From positions 1 to 15,453 of the forward strand of contig JANTHH010000040.1 in NCBI GenBank assembly GCA_024762485.1: a DNA stretch of 15,453 bases, written 5' to 3'. Below the pieces are notes generated by a model. It was not told the DNA's origin and did no database searches. It saw only the letters and a list, made by a program, of their open reading frames with translations. Source of the DNA: Chromatiales bacterium (GTDB taxonomy: Bacteria > Pseudomonadota > Gammaproteobacteria > Chromatiales > Chromatiaceae). Of the stretch, positions 14,650 through 15,453 are shown piece by piece. Both the position numbers and the translations under genes were made by a program. Every line of letters starts with the position of its first letter. Position 1 is the stretch's first letter.

Positions 14650-15453
14650 ACCGGCCCACACTCATCACGCTGACTGCGCTGGCCCTGAGTGGTTGTTCGT
14701 GGATGGCCGACACCTCCGACGAGCCACTGATAGGCGACCTCGAATTTCCGCCGGTAACCATCCATGAGCGCCCTGCCACGCCAGTGGCAAAGCAGGAGAT
14801 CATCGAAAACTACCGTCAACTGCTGACCCTCACCCCCGACCAGCGGCTCGGCAGCGAGGCCACTCGTCGCCTGGCCGACCTCGAACTCGACCTCAGCGAG
14901 GATCAGCTGCTGGACGAGCAGACCGCGGCCGAACCCATCGAACTCGGCTCGATCGCGCTCTACGAGTCACTGCTGCGCAATGATCCGGATTACCCCAATC
15001 GCGATCTCGTCATCTATCAGCTTTCACGGGCCTATGAACTGGCCGGCGAAATGGACAAGATGATGACGGCCCTCGATCGCCTCGTCAGCCAGTACCCGGA
15101 CAGCCCCTACTGGGACGAGGCCCAGTTCCGGCGGGGTGAACGCCTGTTTGTCCTGCAGCGCTACGGGCAGGCAGAAGCCGCCTACGGGGCGATACTCGAC
15201 CACCGCCCTGACTCGCCTTTCTTCGACCGCGCACTGTTCAAGCAAGGCTGGAGCCGCTTCAAGCAATCACATACAGAGGACGGCCTGGATGCCTTTGTTC
15301 ACCTGCTCGACCGCAAGCTCGGCAACGGGTCCGACCTTGCACCAGACGCGCTTTCCCGTGCCGACCGGGAGCTACTGAAGGAAACCCTGAGGGTCATCGG
15401 CCTGGCCTTCGCCGAACTCGGCGGCACCCAGCGCATCACGCGTTATTTCGACC
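14646..15453 (+). CDS. TPR outer-membrane lipoprotein, 3' end cut by the window
   Basis: ATG 14646 overlaps the preceding TGA (ATGA). The frame stays open to the window end, giving 269 codons so far. The signal is MNRPTLITLTALALSGC, with lipobox LSGC (Cys17) and Ser at +2, which suits the outer membrane. Mature residues start with a Pro-rich linker, then ENYRQLLTLTPDQRLGSEATRRLADLE, a TPR-like entry motif. Further TPR-like hairpins follow: IALYESLLRNDPDYPNRDL, VIYQLSRAYELAGEMDKMM, RLVSQYPDSPYWDEAQFRRG, YGQAEAAYGAILDHRPDSP. The pattern (repeat units ending in P-x-SPY/F) is like BamD/YbgF-type TPRs. Together with the preceding gene it resembles the GltE/NfsE lipoprotein of the gliding/sporulation envelope machines, but this is inferred from order and architecture. 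Total length is unknown. Confidence 0.82.
   Translation, partial: MNRPTLITLTALALSGCSWMADTSDEPLIGDLEFPPVTIHERPATPVAKQEIIENYRQLLTLTPDQRLGSEATRRLADLELDLSEDQLLDEQTAAEPIELGSIALYESLLRNDPDYPNRDLVIYQLSRAYELAGEMDKMMTALDRLVSQYPDSPYWDEAQFRRGERLFVLQRYGQAEAAYGAILDHRPDSPFFDRALFKQGWSRFKQSHTEDGLDAFVHLLDRKLGNGSDLAPDALSRADRELLKETLRVIGLAFAELGGTQRITRYFD

Noticed and set aside
1..15453. CRISPR arrays, insertion sequences, toxin-antitoxin or phage defence genes.
   Set aside because: No regularly spaced repeats, transposase motifs or defence domains were seen on either strand.

Overview
The window is GC-rich, with tightly packed genes, signal peptides, lipoboxes, outer-membrane beta-barrels and a TrHbO-type globin. 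This suggests a Gram-negative proteobacterium, most likely a gammaproteobacterium. That placement rests on gene content only, and I would not name a genus.

Layout. The left edge (1-485) is housekeeping: the 3' end of a group II truncated haemoglobin gene with an intrinsic terminator on its stop codon, then a minus-strand tRNA-Leu(UAA) with its own -10 box. From 486 to 6263 there is a compact minus-strand operon. In transcription order it encodes a large HzsA-like diheme/beta-propeller lipoprotein, an SH3b plus beta-barrel protein, a second paralogous beta-barrel protein, a TlpA/ResA-type thioredoxin, a tiny DUF4266 lipoprotein and a DUF3570 beta-barrel. These genes overlap or sit within 23 bp of each other. 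A 403-bp divergent intergenic region (6264-6666) holds several dyads. From 6667 to the right edge runs a plus-strand gene series: an exported mono-heme protein resembling the planctomycete-type DUF1549 group; a LamG-containing lipoprotein with two heme modules; a Tat-exported DUF1501-like protein; a small exported coiled-coil protein; a 637-aa TPR/coiled-coil periplasmic protein; and a TPR lipoprotein cut by the window end.

How the parts may fit. Every protein between 486 and 15453 appears to be exported, and five CxxCH heme sites are spread over three of them. Two tandem paralogous barrels, a large TPR periplasmic protein and a TPR lipoprotein recall the outer-membrane/periplasmic half of the Myxococcus Glt/Nfs envelope-spanning machine. 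Relatives of that machine without a gliding role have been described in Gammaproteobacteria. The thioredoxin could serve cytochrome c maturation or disulfide chemistry. My inference is an uncharacterised envelope complex that couples a Glt/Nfs-like scaffold to a heme/LamG/DUF1501 surface module. The inner-membrane motor (TolQ/TolR-like) and TonB-like parts, if present, would lie beyond the right edge. Start codons were chosen by signal peptide and Shine-Dalgarno fit; several are GTG or TTG.
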